In this document: positions 1 through 10,117 of the stretch, in pieces
Position numbering within the stretch: position 1 is the stretch's first letter
How the letters are laid out: the number at the start of each line of letters is the position of its first letter
Assembly (NCBI GenBank): GCA_946610645.1
Contig: CAMOCK010000215.1
Location: 1-32,209, forward strand
Direction of reading: 5' to 3'
Length of the DNA stretch: 32,209 nt
Source of the DNA: an uncultured Bacteroidales bacterium
Lineage (GTDB): Bacteria > Bacteroidota > Bacteroidia > Bacteroidales > F082
Notes under the pieces: model-generated
Told to the model about the DNA's origin: nothing
What the model saw: only the letters and a program-made list of their open reading frames with translations
Databases searched by the model: none
Made by a program: the position numbers and the translations under genes

Positions 1-265
1 CCTCGGTTAGCATCTGGTCTCGGGTGGCGAGCTTCCAGTTGGGGGCGATGTCGGCGGTGGCGTCGAGGATCATGGCGGCTATCTGGTTGAGCACCTGTCC
101 TTTATAAGGGATGCCCTTGGGCAGGATGACGTCGAAAGCCGAGATGCGGTCGGTGGCGACCATCACCATATACTCGTCATTGATGAAATAACAGTCGCGG
201 ACTTTGCCGTGATACACCTTGGTCTGGCCAGGGAATTGGTAATCTGTTCTGGTTAATGCGTTCAT
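1..265 (-). CDS. purC: Phosphoribosylaminoimidazole-succinocarboxamide (SAICAR) synthase, N-terminal part, truncated by window start
   Basis: Reverse translation from ATG at 265: [63 protein letters not shown]..., the typical PurC N-terminus ([14 protein letters not shown]). Confidence 0.9.
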   Translation of the reverse strand, partial: MNALTRTDYQFPGQTKVYHGKVRDCYFINDEYMVMVATDRISAFDVILPKGIPYKGQVLNQIAAMILDATADIAPNWKLATRDQMLTE

Positions 266-270
266 TATAT

Positions 271-310
271 TCAGTTGTTAGTTGTTCAGTTGTCAGTTGT
301 TCAGTTGACG
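271..310. repeat. Degenerate ~15-bp tandem repeat (TCAGTTGTYAGTTGT x2 plus partial third unit)
   Basis: tcagttgttagttgt / tcagttgtcagttgt / t tcagttgac read directly between purC start and phoH stop. Confidence 0.8.
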
Positions 311-319
311 TGTTTTGCG

Positions 320-346
320 TCATTGCGAGGAACGAAGCAATCCAGG
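320..346. repeat. Interspersed repeat GTCATTGCGAGGAACGAAGCAATCCAG overlapping the phoH stop
   Basis: Recognised as a motif commonly interspersed in Bacteroidetes genomes; translates as ..SLRGTKQS.. in one frame. Confidence 0.65.
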
Positions 347-1339
347 GTTAGGCTCTTCTGTTGTCGGTTGTTCATTAGGCTCCTCTTCATGGTGTTTCTT
401 ATAGGCATTGATAATATCCGTCACCAATTTATGCCGTACCACGTCCTTGTCATCCAAATAGATGAATTCGATGCCTTTCACGTCTTTCAGCACCTCCATC
501 GCCTGCGGCAGGCCCGAGGGCGTTTTGGGCGGCAGGTCGATTTGGGTGATGTCGCCGGTGACGATGAACTTGGCCGAGCGTCCCATGCGGGTGAGGAACA
601 TCTTCAGCTGGCTTCGGGTGGCGTTTTGGGCCTCGTCGAGGATGACGAAGGCATGGTCCAAGGTGCGGCCACGCATGAAGGCCAAAGGCGCAATCTCGAT
701 GGTGTGGTCTTCGAGATAGCTGTCTAGTTTTGCGCCAGGTATCATGTCGCGCAAGGCATCGTACAAAGGTTGCAGATACGGGTCGAGCTTGTCCTTGAGA
801 TCGCCAGGGAGAAAACCGAGATGTTCGTCGGCTTCCACGGCCGGACGGGTTAAGATGATGCGTCTCACTTGCTTGGCTTTCAAGGCACGGACGGCCAAAG
901 CCACGGCGGTGTAGGTCTTTCCCGTTCCGGCAGGGCCGATGGCAAAGACCAAATCCTTCTGCTCCGAGGCGCTGACCATGCGTTTCTGGTTGGCAGTGAT
1001 GGCTTTGACGGGCACGCCGCTGCGCCCGAAAACGAGCACATCACTTTCCGACATCTTCTGTTGCAGTTCGGTGTCGGTGGCCGACATCATCACGTCTTCG
1101 ACGGTTTGGGCGGTGATTTTTCCGAAACGCTCCAACTGCATCATCAGGGTTTCGTAGCGGCTGACGAAATAATCAATCTCGTCTTCGTCGCCGATTACTT
1201 TCAGAAAGTCGCCGCGAGCGATGATTTTCAACTTGGGGAACAAGCTTTTCACCAAGTCCAGCAGTTTGTCGTTGGGGCCGTGAAGTTCCTTTGGGTCAAC
1301 GTTTTCTATTTGAAGAATTTGCTCAGCCATAGATACCAA
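320..1339 (-). CDS. phoH: PhoH family ATPase (PhoH-like protein)
   Basis: Walker A GPAGTGKT, RPAVEADEHLGFLPGDLKDKLDPYLQPLYDAL, ILDEAQNAT; a second Met at 1330 (MAEQ) is an alternative start. Confidence 0.93.
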   Translation of the reverse strand: MVSMAEQILQIENVDPKELHGPNDKLLDLVKSLFPKLKIIARGDFLKVIGDEDEIDYFVSRYETLMMQLERFGKITAQTVEDVMMSATDTELQQKMSESDVLVFGRSGVPVKAITANQKRMVSASEQKDLVFAIGPAGTGKTYTAVALAVRALKAKQVRRIILTRPAVEADEHLGFLPGDLKDKLDPYLQPLYDALRDMIPGAKLDSYLEDHTIEIAPLAFMRGRTLDHAFVILDEAQNATRSQLKMFLTRMGRSAKFIVTGDITQIDLPPKTPSGLPQAMEVLKDVKGIEFIYLDDKDVVRHKLVTDIINAYKKHHEEEPNEQPTTEEPNPGLLRSSQ

Positions 1340-1348
1340 TTAATGGCG

Positions 1349-1356
1349 CAAAGATA
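1349..1356 (-). promoter_or_regulatory. Bacteroidetes-type -7 box (TATCTTTG) for phoH
   Basis: caaagata on + strand, just upstream of phoH start. Confidence 0.55.
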
Positions 1357-1453
1357 GTCATTTTTCGATAATGCTGCCTTGGTGGCTAAAGTACGGAATA
1401 CAGTTTTTTCCAAAAAAACAAAGAAAAGCCGTGTGCAATTGCCGCAAAAGACT

Positions 1454-1461
1454 TAATTTTG
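1454..1461 (+). promoter_or_regulatory. Bacteroidetes-type -7 box (TAATTTTG) for SAM hydrolase gene
   Basis: TAATTTTGC about 30 bp upstream of ATG at 1491. Confidence 0.5.
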
Positions 1462-1490
1462 CAGATTCAGAACAAGTGTTTGAGCAAACG

Positions 1491-2309
1491 ATGGCAATTA
1501 TCACATTGACAAGCGATTGGGGTTATTCCGACTTCTATGTTGCAGCGGTAAAAGGGACGATTTTGTCCCAAATACCTGATGCTGTCATTGTCGATATTAG
1601 CCACGATATTGCCCCGTTCAATGTGCGGCAGGCAGGATTTGTGCTAAAAAACTGCTTTCGTGATTTCCCCCAAGGCACCATTCATATCATTGGAATCAAC
1701 AGCATCGAGTCGAAGGAGTGCCCGCATGTGGTGATCAAGGCTGATGGCCATTTTTTCATCGCTGCCGACAACGGTGTTTTTGGCCAGATCTTGACCGATT
1801 TCGAGGAGGCCGTGACCATTGAGGTGCCACAAGACACTGACTCTTTCAATTTTGTCACCCGCGACCGTTTCGTCAAGGTTGCCGCCATGATTGCCAACGG
1901 TGTTCCGCTTTCGGAAATCGGATCACCGTACAAAAGGCTGAACGGCGGCCTGTTTTGCGCTGTGGTGCGCGACAATAGCATTGAGGGGCATGTTATCCAC
2001 ATTGATTCCTACGGAAACCTGATTACCAATATCACCAAAGAAGTGTTTGAGCTTGAGCGTCGCGGTCGCCAGTTCAAGATTCTGGTGAAAGGCAACTTCT
2101 ACACGCTTTACACCATCGACAAGATTTCGGACAGTTATCTGGATGTCGATAAGGCGGATTTGGTTGCGGTTTTCGGTTCTCACGGCAACCTTGAGATTGC
2201 CCTCAACAGGGCTAAGTTGGCCACATTGTGCGGCATTGAGCTGGATTCCCCGATACTGGTGAAGTTTGGCGAGGATGATGTGCAACCTACGAAAGTCTCA
2301 TTGTTCTGA
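1491..2309 (+). CDS. SAM hydroxide adenosyltransferase (DUF62 / SAM hydrolase family)
   Basis: MAIITLTSDWGYSDFYVAAVKGTILSQIPDAVIVDISHDIAPFNVRQAGFVL...; start set at internal ATG downstream of the -7 box. Confidence 0.88.
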   Translation: MAIITLTSDWGYSDFYVAAVKGTILSQIPDAVIVDISHDIAPFNVRQAGFVLKNCFRDFPQGTIHIIGINSIESKECPHVVIKADGHFFIAADNGVFGQILTDFEEAVTIEVPQDTDSFNFVTRDRFVKVAAMIANGVPLSEIGSPYKRLNGGLFCAVVRDNSIEGHVIHIDSYGNLITNITKEVFELERRGRQFKILVKGNFYTLYTIDKISDSYLDVDKADLVAVFGSHGNLEIALNRAKLATLCGIELDSPILVKFGEDDVQPTKVSLF

Positions 2310-2873
2310 TTTCCAGAGCTTTCTTTGCACGATTTGAAACGTTTTCCATAACACCATCCCGACCAATGTGCCGAGAATGGCTCCGCAAAGAATGTCGCTT
2401 GGATAATGGAAGCCGATGTAAATGCGGCTGTAACTCGAAAGGGATGCCCAGAGAAACAGCAGGATGGCAGGCCATGGACGGAATTTTCGCAAGGCATAGG
2501 TCATGAAAGTGGCTACGGAGAACGTGTTGGCGGCATGGGAGGAAGTGAAACTGAATCGTCCGCCCGCCAGGCCCTTGGGAAGATGAAGCAAACCGTTGAA
2601 GTCTTCGTTGAAACAGGGTCTAAGTCGCTGAAAATAAGGTTTGAACACATGCGATGAAACCTGGTCGGAGCACAACACCACCAAGCCCACGGCCAAAAAG
2701 ACCCATCCACATTTCTTGCCGTATTGTTTCACGGTCCAATATATTAAAAGGAAATAAAACGGCATCCAAATCCACATGTCGGTGATGAGTACCATGACCT
2801 TGTCCATCCAGCCAACATGGAGGCCGTTGAGATAGAGAAAGAGGTCGGAGTCGATAGTGTTCAGACTGTTCAT
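2298..2873 (-). CDS. PAP2-superfamily phosphatase (lipid phosphatase)
   Basis: PFYFLLIYWTVKQYGKK..., RLRPC, FTSSHAANTFSVATF, SRIYIGFHYPSDILCGAILG: PAP2 motifs KX6RP-like/PSGH-like/SRX5HX3D. Confidence 0.88.
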   Translation of the reverse strand: MNSLNTIDSDLFLYLNGLHVGWMDKVMVLITDMWIWMPFYFLLIYWTVKQYGKKCGWVFLAVGLVVLCSDQVSSHVFKPYFQRLRPCFNEDFNGLLHLPKGLAGGRFSFTSSHAANTFSVATFMTYALRKFRPWPAILLFLWASLSSYSRIYIGFHYPSDILCGAILGTLVGMVLWKTFQIVQRKLWKSEQ

Positions 2874-2903
2874 AAAGAGGTGTTTTTCAAAAGGTATCCA
2901 TAA

Positions 2904-3914
2904 TCACCAATCATCAGCTTCGCTGCCCTTGTTCAGCGTAAGCCAAATCAGGTCTTTCAGTTCATTAATGCCTTGATGGGCGACGGAACTGATGAAGACG
3001 TGCGGCACCTTCTTGGGCAGGTGTTTCTTGATTTCCTTGATGGTGTCGTCATCAACAAGGTCGCATTTCGTGATGGCGAGGATGCGGTCTTTGTCGAGCA
3101 ATTCGGGGTTGTATTTCTTCAGTTCGTTGAGCAGGATGTCGTATTCTTTCTTCACGTCATCGGTGTTGGCAGGCACCATGAAGAGCAGGGTGGAGTTGCG
3201 TTCGATATGCCTCAAAAATCTGATTCCCAGTCCTTTTCCTTCGGCTGCTCCTTCGATGATGCCTGGAATGTCGGCCATGACGAAGCTGCGATGTTCGCGA
3301 TAGCTGACGATGCCCAAGTTGGGTACCAAAGTGGTAAAGGGATAGTCGGCTATTTCAGGCTTGGCCGCCGAAACAACAGAAAGCAGTGTCGATTTGCCTG
3401 CATTGGGGAAGCCTACCAAACCAACGTCGGCCAAAAGCTTGAGTTCCAATGTGATCCATTCTTCTTGGCAGGGTTCGCCAGGTTGGGCGAACTTGGGGGC
3501 TTGCAAGGTGGCCGACTTGAAAAAGGCATTGCCTTTGCCGCCTCGACCGCCTTTGAGCAAGACGACTTCCTGCTTGTCTTCGGTGATTTCGGCCATGAGG
3601 GAGTGGTCTTCGGCGTGGAACGCCACGGTGCCTAACGGCACATCAATATAAATGTCGTTGCCTGCTGCGCCGGTGAGTTGGTTCCTGCCACCCGGAACGC
3701 CGTCGCCAGCATATACATGCTTGGTGTAGCGCAGGTGAAGCAAAGTCCAAAGTTGGGCATTGCCGCGCATGATGACGTTGCCGCCTCGACCGCCGTCGCC
3801 GCCGTCGGGGCCGCCTTTGGGGATGTATTTCTCGCGGCGGAAGTGTAGCGAACCTGCGCCGCCCTTGCCTGAGCGGCAGAAAATCTTAACGTAATCAACA
3901 AAATTTGAGGTCAT
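2904..3914 (-). CDS. obgE: GTPase Obg/CgtA
   Basis: [81 protein letters not shown]. Start moved to ATG at 3914. Confidence 0.95.
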   Translation of the reverse strand: MTSNFVDYVKIFCRSGKGGAGSLHFRREKYIPKGGPDGGDGGRGGNVIMRGNAQLWTLLHLRYTKHVYAGDGVPGGRNQLTGAAGNDIYIDVPLGTVAFHAEDHSLMAEITEDKQEVVLLKGGRGGKGNAFFKSATLQAPKFAQPGEPCQEEWITLELKLLADVGLVGFPNAGKSTLLSVVSAAKPEIADYPFTTLVPNLGIVSYREHRSFVMADIPGIIEGAAEGKGLGIRFLRHIERNSTLLFMVPANTDDVKKEYDILLNELKKYNPELLDKDRILAITKCDLVDDDTIKEIKKHLPKKVPHVFISSVAHQGINELKDLIWLTLNKGSEADDW

Positions 3915-3930
3915 AGGAGAAATGTTATTC

Positions 3931-3957
3931 GGGTGCTTCGACAGGCTCGGCAGCCCT
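3931..3957. repeat. Imperfect palindromic interspersed repeat (GGGTGCTTCGACAGGCTCGGCAGCCC)
   Basis: Matches the remembered 'TGCTTCGACAGGCTCAGCA'-type intergenic repeat; lies in the obgE-PBP1A gap. Confidence 0.55.
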
Positions 3958-3963
3958 TGGTTT

Positions 3964-6216
3964 CTAAAACTCGTCAATAAACTCGATGACTTCATCGTTG
4001 GCATATTGGCCGCAGTCGAAGTTGAGATCGACGCCTGGTATGTTGGGTTTGGGGAAGTCGCTTTTGCTGATGTTCAGGCTTTGGTCGGCATACACCTTCT
4101 TCATATACATTGCCCAGATGGGAAGTGCAGTGTGTGAGCCTTGCCCCAATCGAGTGGAACGGAAATGCACGCTACGGTCTTCGGCTCCCACCCAAACGCC
4201 TGTAGTCAAGTCGGGGGTGATGCCCATGAAGTAGCCGTCGCTGTTTTTCTGCGTGGTGCCTGTCTTGCCTGCAATGGGATTGTTGAAACCATACAGTGAG
4301 CGAAGGCGAACACCTGTGCCGCTTTGCACTACGCCCTTCATCAGCGCGATGGTCTTATATGCGGCAATTTCGCTCATGGCCTCAGATTCCTCAGGGTTGA
4401 AACGGACGACGACATTGCCGTTTTTGTCTTCGATGCGGGTAACGAACATGGGCTTGATGAAAACGCCTTGATTGGCGAAAGTGGTCATGGCGCCAACCAT
4501 TTCAATGAGTTTCAAGTCGCAAGAACCCAGGCAGATGGACGGAACGGGGTCGATGGGCGACTCTATACCCATGCGGCGGACGTGTGTGATGATGGCTTCG
4601 GGGCCATAGTGGTTCATCAGGTAGGCCGAAATCCAGTTGTTGGATTGGGCCAACGCGCTTTTCAAGGAGATTTCGCCGCCGCCGCCGCCGCTGTTGCTGG
4701 GTGACCAATAGCGGCCGTCAGGAAGCTCGATGTTATATTGGATGTTGGGGATTTTAGTGCATGGTGTGAATTCGCTGTCGCCCATAGCATAAGAATACAG
4801 GAAGGGCTTGAAAGTGGAACCCACTTGGCGGCGTGCTTGGGTGACGTGGTCGTACTTGAAGAAACGGTAGTCCAAGCCTCCCACATAGGCTTTCACATGG
4901 CCCGTGTGCGACTCAATGGAAACCAAGCTGGCTTGCAGGAACCACTTGTAGTAGCGGATGGAATCCATCGGCGACATGACCGTGTCGATAAGGCCGTCCC
5001 ATGAGAAAACAGTCATCCTAACGGGCCTGTCGAACTCCGCCTTGATGGAGTCCAGGCACATTCCCTGGTTTTTCAATGAGCGGTAACGCTCGGTGCGCTT
5101 CATCGAGGTTTCAAGGATGTGGTCGATTTGGTCTGCCGTCACATTGGAGAAAGGTGCGTTTTTCTGGCCTTTCCAATGCTTGTAGAACATGGGCTGCAAT
5201 TCTTTGCCCATGAACTCTTTGACGGCATCTTCGGCGTATTGCTGCATCCGCGAGTCGATGGTGGTGTAGATGCGCAAGCCGTCGCGGTAGATGTTGTATG
5301 GCTTGCCGTCGGGACGGGTGGTGTTTTTTGCCCATTCAGTGAGGTAGCCCCTCAAGAACTCGCGGAAATAGGTGGCCTGTCCCGTGTTGTGGTCCATCAC
5401 GCCGAAATGCGTCATGTCAATCGGGATTTGCGATATGGAGTCGCATTCGGCTTGGGTGATATAGCCGTTTTCGGCCATTTTTTGCAAGACCAGGTTGCGA
5501 CGGCCCAATGAGCGCTCAGGGTTGCGCACCGGGCTGAATCGCGTGGGGGCGTTCACCACACCTGCCATCAATGCACACTCCTCGATGTTCATCTCTTTTG
5601 GGGTCTTGTCGAAGAAGGTCTGGGCTGCCGAGCGGATGCCGAAAGCGTTGTGACCAAAAGCCACAGTGTTCAGATACATGGCCACGATTTCCTCCTTGGA
5701 ATAGTTGTGTTCCAGCTTTGTGGCTGTAATCCATTCTTGGAACTTCCTCAAAACGAGTTTGAGCGTGCTCAAGTTCTCGTCGCGCGGGAAAAGATTTTTG
5801 GCCAACTGTTGTGTGATGGTGCTTCCGCCACCTTTCTTCCGGCCTGTCAAAACGCCGAAAGCCACGCGAAACAGAGCTTTTTCGTCGATACCCGAATGCC
5901 CCGCAAAACGCTCATCTTCAATGCTTATCAAAGCTTCCGGCATATAGTGTGACAGTTCGCTATAGCGCACATTGGAGCGGTTTTCCACGTAATAGGTGCC
6001 TAACACCTTGCCGTCGGCGGAGATGATTTCGGTGGCAAGGTTGGTCTGTGGATTTTCCAGTTCGTCAAAGGTTGGCATGGCACCGAAAAGCCCCCAATTT
6101 ACGCAGGCAAAAAACAAAATGACAAACAGAATCACCCCGCCGAAGCCGATCCACAGGTTACGGATGGCGTTAGACTTTGTTGCGACAGGCTTCTTTTTCT
6201 TTGTATTATCGGTCAT
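3964..6216 (-). CDS. mrcA: Class A penicillin-binding protein 1A (transglycosylase/transpeptidase)
   Basis: [49 protein letters not shown]. Confidence 0.95.
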   Translation of the reverse strand: MTDNTKKKKPVATKSNAIRNLWIGFGGVILFVILFFACVNWGLFGAMPTFDELENPQTNLATEIISADGKVLGTYYVENRSNVRYSELSHYMPEALISIEDERFAGHSGIDEKALFRVAFGVLTGRKKGGGSTITQQLAKNLFPRDENLSTLKLVLRKFQEWITATKLEHNYSKEEIVAMYLNTVAFGHNAFGIRSAAQTFFDKTPKEMNIEECALMAGVVNAPTRFSPVRNPERSLGRRNLVLQKMAENGYITQAECDSISQIPIDMTHFGVMDHNTGQATYFREFLRGYLTEWAKNTTRPDGKPYNIYRDGLRIYTTIDSRMQQYAEDAVKEFMGKELQPMFYKHWKGQKNAPFSNVTADQIDHILETSMKRTERYRSLKNQGMCLDSIKAEFDRPVRMTVFSWDGLIDTVMSPMDSIRYYKWFLQASLVSIESHTGHVKAYVGGLDYRFFKYDHVTQARRQVGSTFKPFLYSYAMGDSEFTPCTKIPNIQYNIELPDGRYWSPSNSGGGGGEISLKSALAQSNNWISAYLMNHYGPEAIITHVRRMGIESPIDPVPSICLGSCDLKLIEMVGAMTTFANQGVFIKPMFVTRIEDKNGNVVVRFNPEESEAMSEIAAYKTIALMKGVVQSGTGVRLRSLYGFNNPIAGKTGTTQKNSDGYFMGITPDLTTGVWVGAEDRSVHFRSTRLGQGSHTALPIWAMYMKKVYADQSLNISKSDFPKPNIPGVDLNFDCGQYANDEVIEFIDEF

Positions 6217-6219
6217 AAA

Positions 6220-6675
6220 CTAGTGTTTTTCAATGAATATACCCATATCGGAAATGCCTTTCAGCACAGGCTCGCGCATGGCTTGCTCGATTTCGAAATG
6301 GTAGGTTCCCTTCAAAGGGAAGCGAAGGTTTGCGTTGAGCGTGACAATCATGTCGCGCATCGATCCCGTGCCTTTGCCCAACCAACGGCCTTCGGGCGTG
6401 GCAAGGGTGCACTCAATGGTGTCGTGTGTCAGGTTGCCGTTGGGCATTCGCGTGTGCAGAAAGATGAAGAGATTGCTGTAGCGGTAGTTCTCCAAGTGCC
6501 TGAATTCCAAGCCAAAAGCATAGCCGCTGATGGTGTCGTTGATATCGACATCGAAGGAAACGCGATCTTGTTGCGCCCATTCGGCTTCAGTGATGACAAC
6601 GCGTTTCTCGAAAGAATCGTTGGCGCAACTTGCCATCAACAAGGCCATTAACAATATGTAGGTCAGTCTTTTCAT
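6220..6675 (-). CDS. gldH: Gliding motility lipoprotein GldH
   Basis: Lipobox MKRLTYILLMALLMASC; FDVDINDTISGYAFGLEFRHLENYRYSNLFIFLHT; upstream of PBP1A and downstream of RicT as in other Bacteroidetes. Confidence 0.88.
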   Translation of the reverse strand: MKRLTYILLMALLMASCANDSFEKRVVITEAEWAQQDRVSFDVDINDTISGYAFGLEFRHLENYRYSNLFIFLHTRMPNGNLTHDTIECTLATPEGRWLGKGTGSMRDMIVTLNANLRFPLKGTYHFEIEQAMREPVLKGISDMGIFIEKH

Positions 6676-7793
6676 CAGTCACTCATTTTCTTGAGGTCGG
6701 CTTCGCCGTAACCTTCATTGGTGTTGGTGTGGGCTTCCATCGTAACGGCGTAATCCTCAAGTTTTTCTGGTCTTTGTCCTTTTTTGTTCAAAGTGATGAT
6801 TTCCTTCACTTTGGCAACGGGAATGGCCATGATGTTGCTCTTGTCAGTGGTGTAGGAATACCACATGATGCCTTTGAAAACGTCGTTTTTCTGGTGCACG
6901 GCGTCGCCGCTCTTGAAGTGCAGCACAATGTTGGGGTCGGAGAAGGCTTTCAGTGCGTCCACATAAGCTTCGTATTCGTAGTTGAGGCAGCATTTCAGCT
7001 TGCCGCATTGCCCAGCCAGTTTTTGCGGGTTGGGTGAGAGTTGCTGTACGCGGGCCACGCCAGTGGTCACCGATTGGAAGTTGCTGATCCACGAGGCGCA
7101 GCAAAGCTCCCGTCCGCACGAGCCAAGGCCGCCCAACTTGGCCGACTCTTGCCGCACGCCGATTTGTCGCATCTCGACGCGCACATGGAACTCTTCGGCC
7201 AATTTCTTGATCAGTTCACGGAAATCGACGCGACCGTCGGCAGTGTAATAGAAAATGGCTTTGGTCTTGTCGCCCTGGTACTCAACATCGTTGAGCTTCA
7301 TTTCGAGCCCGAGGTTTTCGGCGATGGTGCGGGTGCGTGCCAAAGTGCTGCTTTCCAGCTTGATGGCCGACAGCCACTTCTCCACGTCGTTGGTGCGGGC
7401 ACGGCGATAGATTTTCTTCATCTCCTCGCGCGGCGTGCGGAAACGCTTGCGCTTCATCTGACGTTCAACGGTCTCGCCCAGCATGGTGATGATGCCGATG
7501 TCGTGACCAATGGCGGCTTCAACGGCAACCATCTCGCCAACTTCCAAGTCCAAGTCTTCCGGATAGGTGAAATAGTCTTTGCGGTCGTTCTTGAACCGAA
7601 CCTCTGCCAATCTGACTTCTCCCTTCGCTTCCGTGTTCTCGTAATCCTTCAGCCAATCCTTCAAATTGAGCTTGCAACGACCGCAACACAGCACTTTTTG
7701 GCCTGCCGTATAGTCGTTGCCCACTTTGGCACCGCGATGAAACACGCTTTCGTCTTGCAAAACTTCTTCTTTTTTATATTGATTATCAGTCAT
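6675..7793 (-). CDS. ricT: PSP1/RicT-family regulatory protein (YaaT-like)
   Basis: CGRCKLNLKDW, GLGSCGRELCCASWISNFQSVTTGVARVQQLSPNPQKLAGQCGKLKCCLNYE. Confidence 0.88.
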   Translation of the reverse strand: MTDNQYKKEEVLQDESVFHRGAKVGNDYTAGQKVLCCGRCKLNLKDWLKDYENTEAKGEVRLAEVRFKNDRKDYFTYPEDLDLEVGEMVAVEAAIGHDIGIITMLGETVERQMKRKRFRTPREEMKKIYRRARTNDVEKWLSAIKLESSTLARTRTIAENLGLEMKLNDVEYQGDKTKAIFYYTADGRVDFRELIKKLAEEFHVRVEMRQIGVRQESAKLGGLGSCGRELCCASWISNFQSVTTGVARVQQLSPNPQKLAGQCGKLKCCLNYEYEAYVDALKAFSDPNIVLHFKSGDAVHQKNDVFKGIMWYSYTTDKSNIMAIPVAKVKEIITLNKKGQRPEKLEDYAVTMEAHTNTNEGYGEADLKKMSD

Positions 7794-7829
7794 TTGGTTT
7801 ATTGCGTTTTAGATGTCATTACAAAAGTG

Positions 7830-7858
7830 CAAAAGTACAAAAAAAATCCATACCTTTG
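7830..7858. promoter_or_regulatory. Divergent -7 boxes: minus caaaagta (7830-7837) for ricT; plus TACCTTTG (7851-7858) for lemA
   Basis: Two TAnnTTTG-type motifs back to back. Confidence 0.5.
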
Positions 7859-7904
7859 TGGCCGATTATTTCAACTCGGAATGTTTAACCAAAAATCTAT
7901 CGCT

Positions 7905-8498
7905 ATGAAAAAAGGTTTAATCGTCATTCTAGCCCTTGCCGCTATTTTCGTGATTTGGGGCGTGGGTGTTTACAACAAACTGGTTTCCAGCCAAGAATCC
8001 GTTGAAACTGCCGTTGGAAACGTGCAGACAGCTTATCAAAAACGTGCCGACCTCATCCCTAACCTGGTCGCCACGGTGAAAAACTATGCGGAATACGAAG
8101 CCGCAACCCTTGAAGCCGTGGTTGCTGCCCGTGCCAAAGCCACTTCAACCACCTTGGATGCCAATAACTTGACCGAAGAAAACATAAAAGCTTTCCAAGC
8201 AGCGCAAGACCAAATGTCAAGCGCATTGTCGCGCTTGTTGGTAACGGTTGAGAAGTATCCCGACCTGAAAGCCAACCAAAACTACCTTGACTTGCAATCG
8301 CAACTCGAAAGCTGCGAAAACAGCATCGCCAACGCGAGAAAAGAGTTCAACGAAACCGCGAAACAATACAACACACTCCTCCGCAAGTTTCCCAACAACA
8401 TCATCGCTGGAATGTTCAACTTCGACAAGAAGCCCTACTTCAATGCTTCCGAGGCCGCACAAGAGGCTCCCAATGTGGGCGATCTGTTCGGAGAATAA
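7905..8498 (+). CDS. lemA: LemA family protein
   Basis: MKKGLIVILALAAIFVIWGVGVYNKLVSSQESVETAVGNVQTAYQKRADLIPNLVATVKNYAEYEA. Confidence 0.92.
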   Translation: MKKGLIVILALAAIFVIWGVGVYNKLVSSQESVETAVGNVQTAYQKRADLIPNLVATVKNYAEYEAATLEAVVAARAKATSTTLDANNLTEENIKAFQAAQDQMSSALSRLLVTVEKYPDLKANQNYLDLQSQLESCENSIANARKEFNETAKQYNTLLRKFPNNIIAGMFNFDKKPYFNASEAAQEAPNVGDLFGE

Positions 8499-8540
8499 TA
8501 TATTAGACAATTCAAATCTTAAATAAACATTTCTAATCTA

Positions 8541-10052
8541 ATGGACCAAAAAATTGCCATGAACCCCAATCGTCTGGTGCAGTACCTCCAGAAGCCTGCA
8601 TCAGAGTTCACTCGCGCCGACATCATCCGTTATTGCGAGGAAAATGAAATCGAATTCGTCAATTTCCACTATTGTGGCTGGGACGGAAAGTTGAAAACCC
8701 TCAACTTCGTGATTAACAGTGCCGAACACCTCGAAAACATCCTCACCGCAGGAGAGCGCGTCGATGGCTCGAGCCTCTTCCCCTTCATCGAAGCCGGAAA
8801 GAGCGACCTCTATGTTGTGCCGAAGTACCGCACGGCCTTCCGCAACCCCTTCACCGAGGTGCCTACCTTGGACATCCTCTGCTCGTTCTACAACCGCGAC
8901 GGCGAGCCTTTCGAAAGTTCTCCCGAACACATCCTTCACAAGGCGCACGAAGTGTTCAAGAAGACTACTGGCCTGCAAATGGAAACCATGGGCGAGTTGG
9001 AATACTACATCATCGCCGACGACGAGGAAATATACGAGGTGCCCGACCAAAAGGGTTACCACGAGAGTGCCCCGTTCAACAAGTTCACCGAGTATCGCGT
9101 GGAGGCCATGCGCCTCATCGCCCAGGCTGGCGGCTTGATTAAGTACGGCCACTCCGAAGTGGGCAACTTCACCTATGAAGGTAAGATTTACGAGCAGAAC
9201 GAAATCGAGTTCCTGCCCACCAACATCGAGGATGCCGCCGACCAACTCGTTGTGGCCAAGTGGATTATGCGCCAATTGGCCTACCAATACGGCGTCACCT
9301 TGACCTTCGCCCCGAAGATTACCGTGGGCAAGGCCGGCTCGGGTATGCACGTCCACTGCAAGTTCACGAGAAACGGCAAGAGCGTGATGGTCGAGAAGGG
9401 CGAACTGAGCGACTACGGCAAGAAAGCCATTGCCGGCTACATGGTGGCTGGCACTTCGCTGCCCGCTTTCGGCAATCCCAACCCGCTGTCGTTCTTGCGT
9501 TTGGTGCCTCATCAGGAAGCCCCGACCTCATTGTGCTGGTCCTACTCGAACCGCAGTGCCTTGGTGCGTGTGCCGCTCGGCTGGATCAACAATGGCAGGG
9601 ACATGGCCGCCAATGCCAACCCGCTCGAGAAGAAGTCGAACAAGGACTTCAGCGAGAAGCAGACCTTCGAATGGCGTGCCTCCGACGGTTGCGCCGACAT
9701 GTACCTGCTGATGGCCGCCCTCTGCTGCGCTGCCCGTCACGGTTTCGAGATGCCCAACGCCCTCGAAGTGGCCGAAAAGACCTACGTCGGCCTCGGCGTG
9801 AACATCCACGACGACAAGAACAAGAAACTCCAAGAGAGCCTCGAGCAACTGCCCGACAGCTGCGTGGCCGCCGCCAAGGAATTGGCCAAAGACCGCGAGA
9901 TCTACACTGCCAAGGGCGTATTCTCCGACAACATCGTCGATTACATGATCAAATACCTCACCAACTTCAACGACGCCAAACTCCGCAAGGAATTGGGCAA
10001 CGACACCGAGAAGATTTTGAAACTGGTGAAGGAAAACATTCATGTGGGATAA
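8541..10052 (+). CDS. glnA: Glutamine synthetase
   Basis: WDGKLKTLNFVINSAEHLENILTAGERVDGSSLFPFIEAGKSDLYV, GSGMHVH, NRSALVRVP. Confidence 0.94.
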   Translation: MDQKIAMNPNRLVQYLQKPASEFTRADIIRYCEENEIEFVNFHYCGWDGKLKTLNFVINSAEHLENILTAGERVDGSSLFPFIEAGKSDLYVVPKYRTAFRNPFTEVPTLDILCSFYNRDGEPFESSPEHILHKAHEVFKKTTGLQMETMGELEYYIIADDEEIYEVPDQKGYHESAPFNKFTEYRVEAMRLIAQAGGLIKYGHSEVGNFTYEGKIYEQNEIEFLPTNIEDAADQLVVAKWIMRQLAYQYGVTLTFAPKITVGKAGSGMHVHCKFTRNGKSVMVEKGELSDYGKKAIAGYMVAGTSLPAFGNPNPLSFLRLVPHQEAPTSLCWSYSNRSALVRVPLGWINNGRDMAANANPLEKKSNKDFSEKQTFEWRASDGCADMYLLMAALCCAARHGFEMPNALEVAEKTYVGLGVNIHDDKNKKLQESLEQLPDSCVAAAKELAKDREIYTAKGVFSDNIVDYMIKYLTNFNDAKLRKELGNDTEKILKLVKENIHVG

Positions 10053-10069
10053 TTTTCCGGTATAATCTG

Positions 10070-10097
10070 GTAGAGACGTAGCGCGCTACGTCTCTAC
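10070..10097. repeat. Perfect 28-bp palindrome GTAGAGACGTAGCGCGCTACGTCTCTAC
   Basis: Equals its own reverse complement; between glnA stop and next ORF. Confidence 0.95.
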
Positions 10098-10117
10098 AAA
10101 CCGACCGAAAACGAGAA

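Noticed and set aside
3915-4004. N-terminal extension of the obgE ORF
   Set aside because: Obg family starts at [12 protein letters not shown]; the extension covers an intergenic palindrome and PBP1A 3' end.
7041-7904. N-terminal ~288 codons of the 7041..8498 ORF
   Set aside because: Antisense to ricT; LemA begins at the internal ATG 7905 downstream of a TACCTTTG box.
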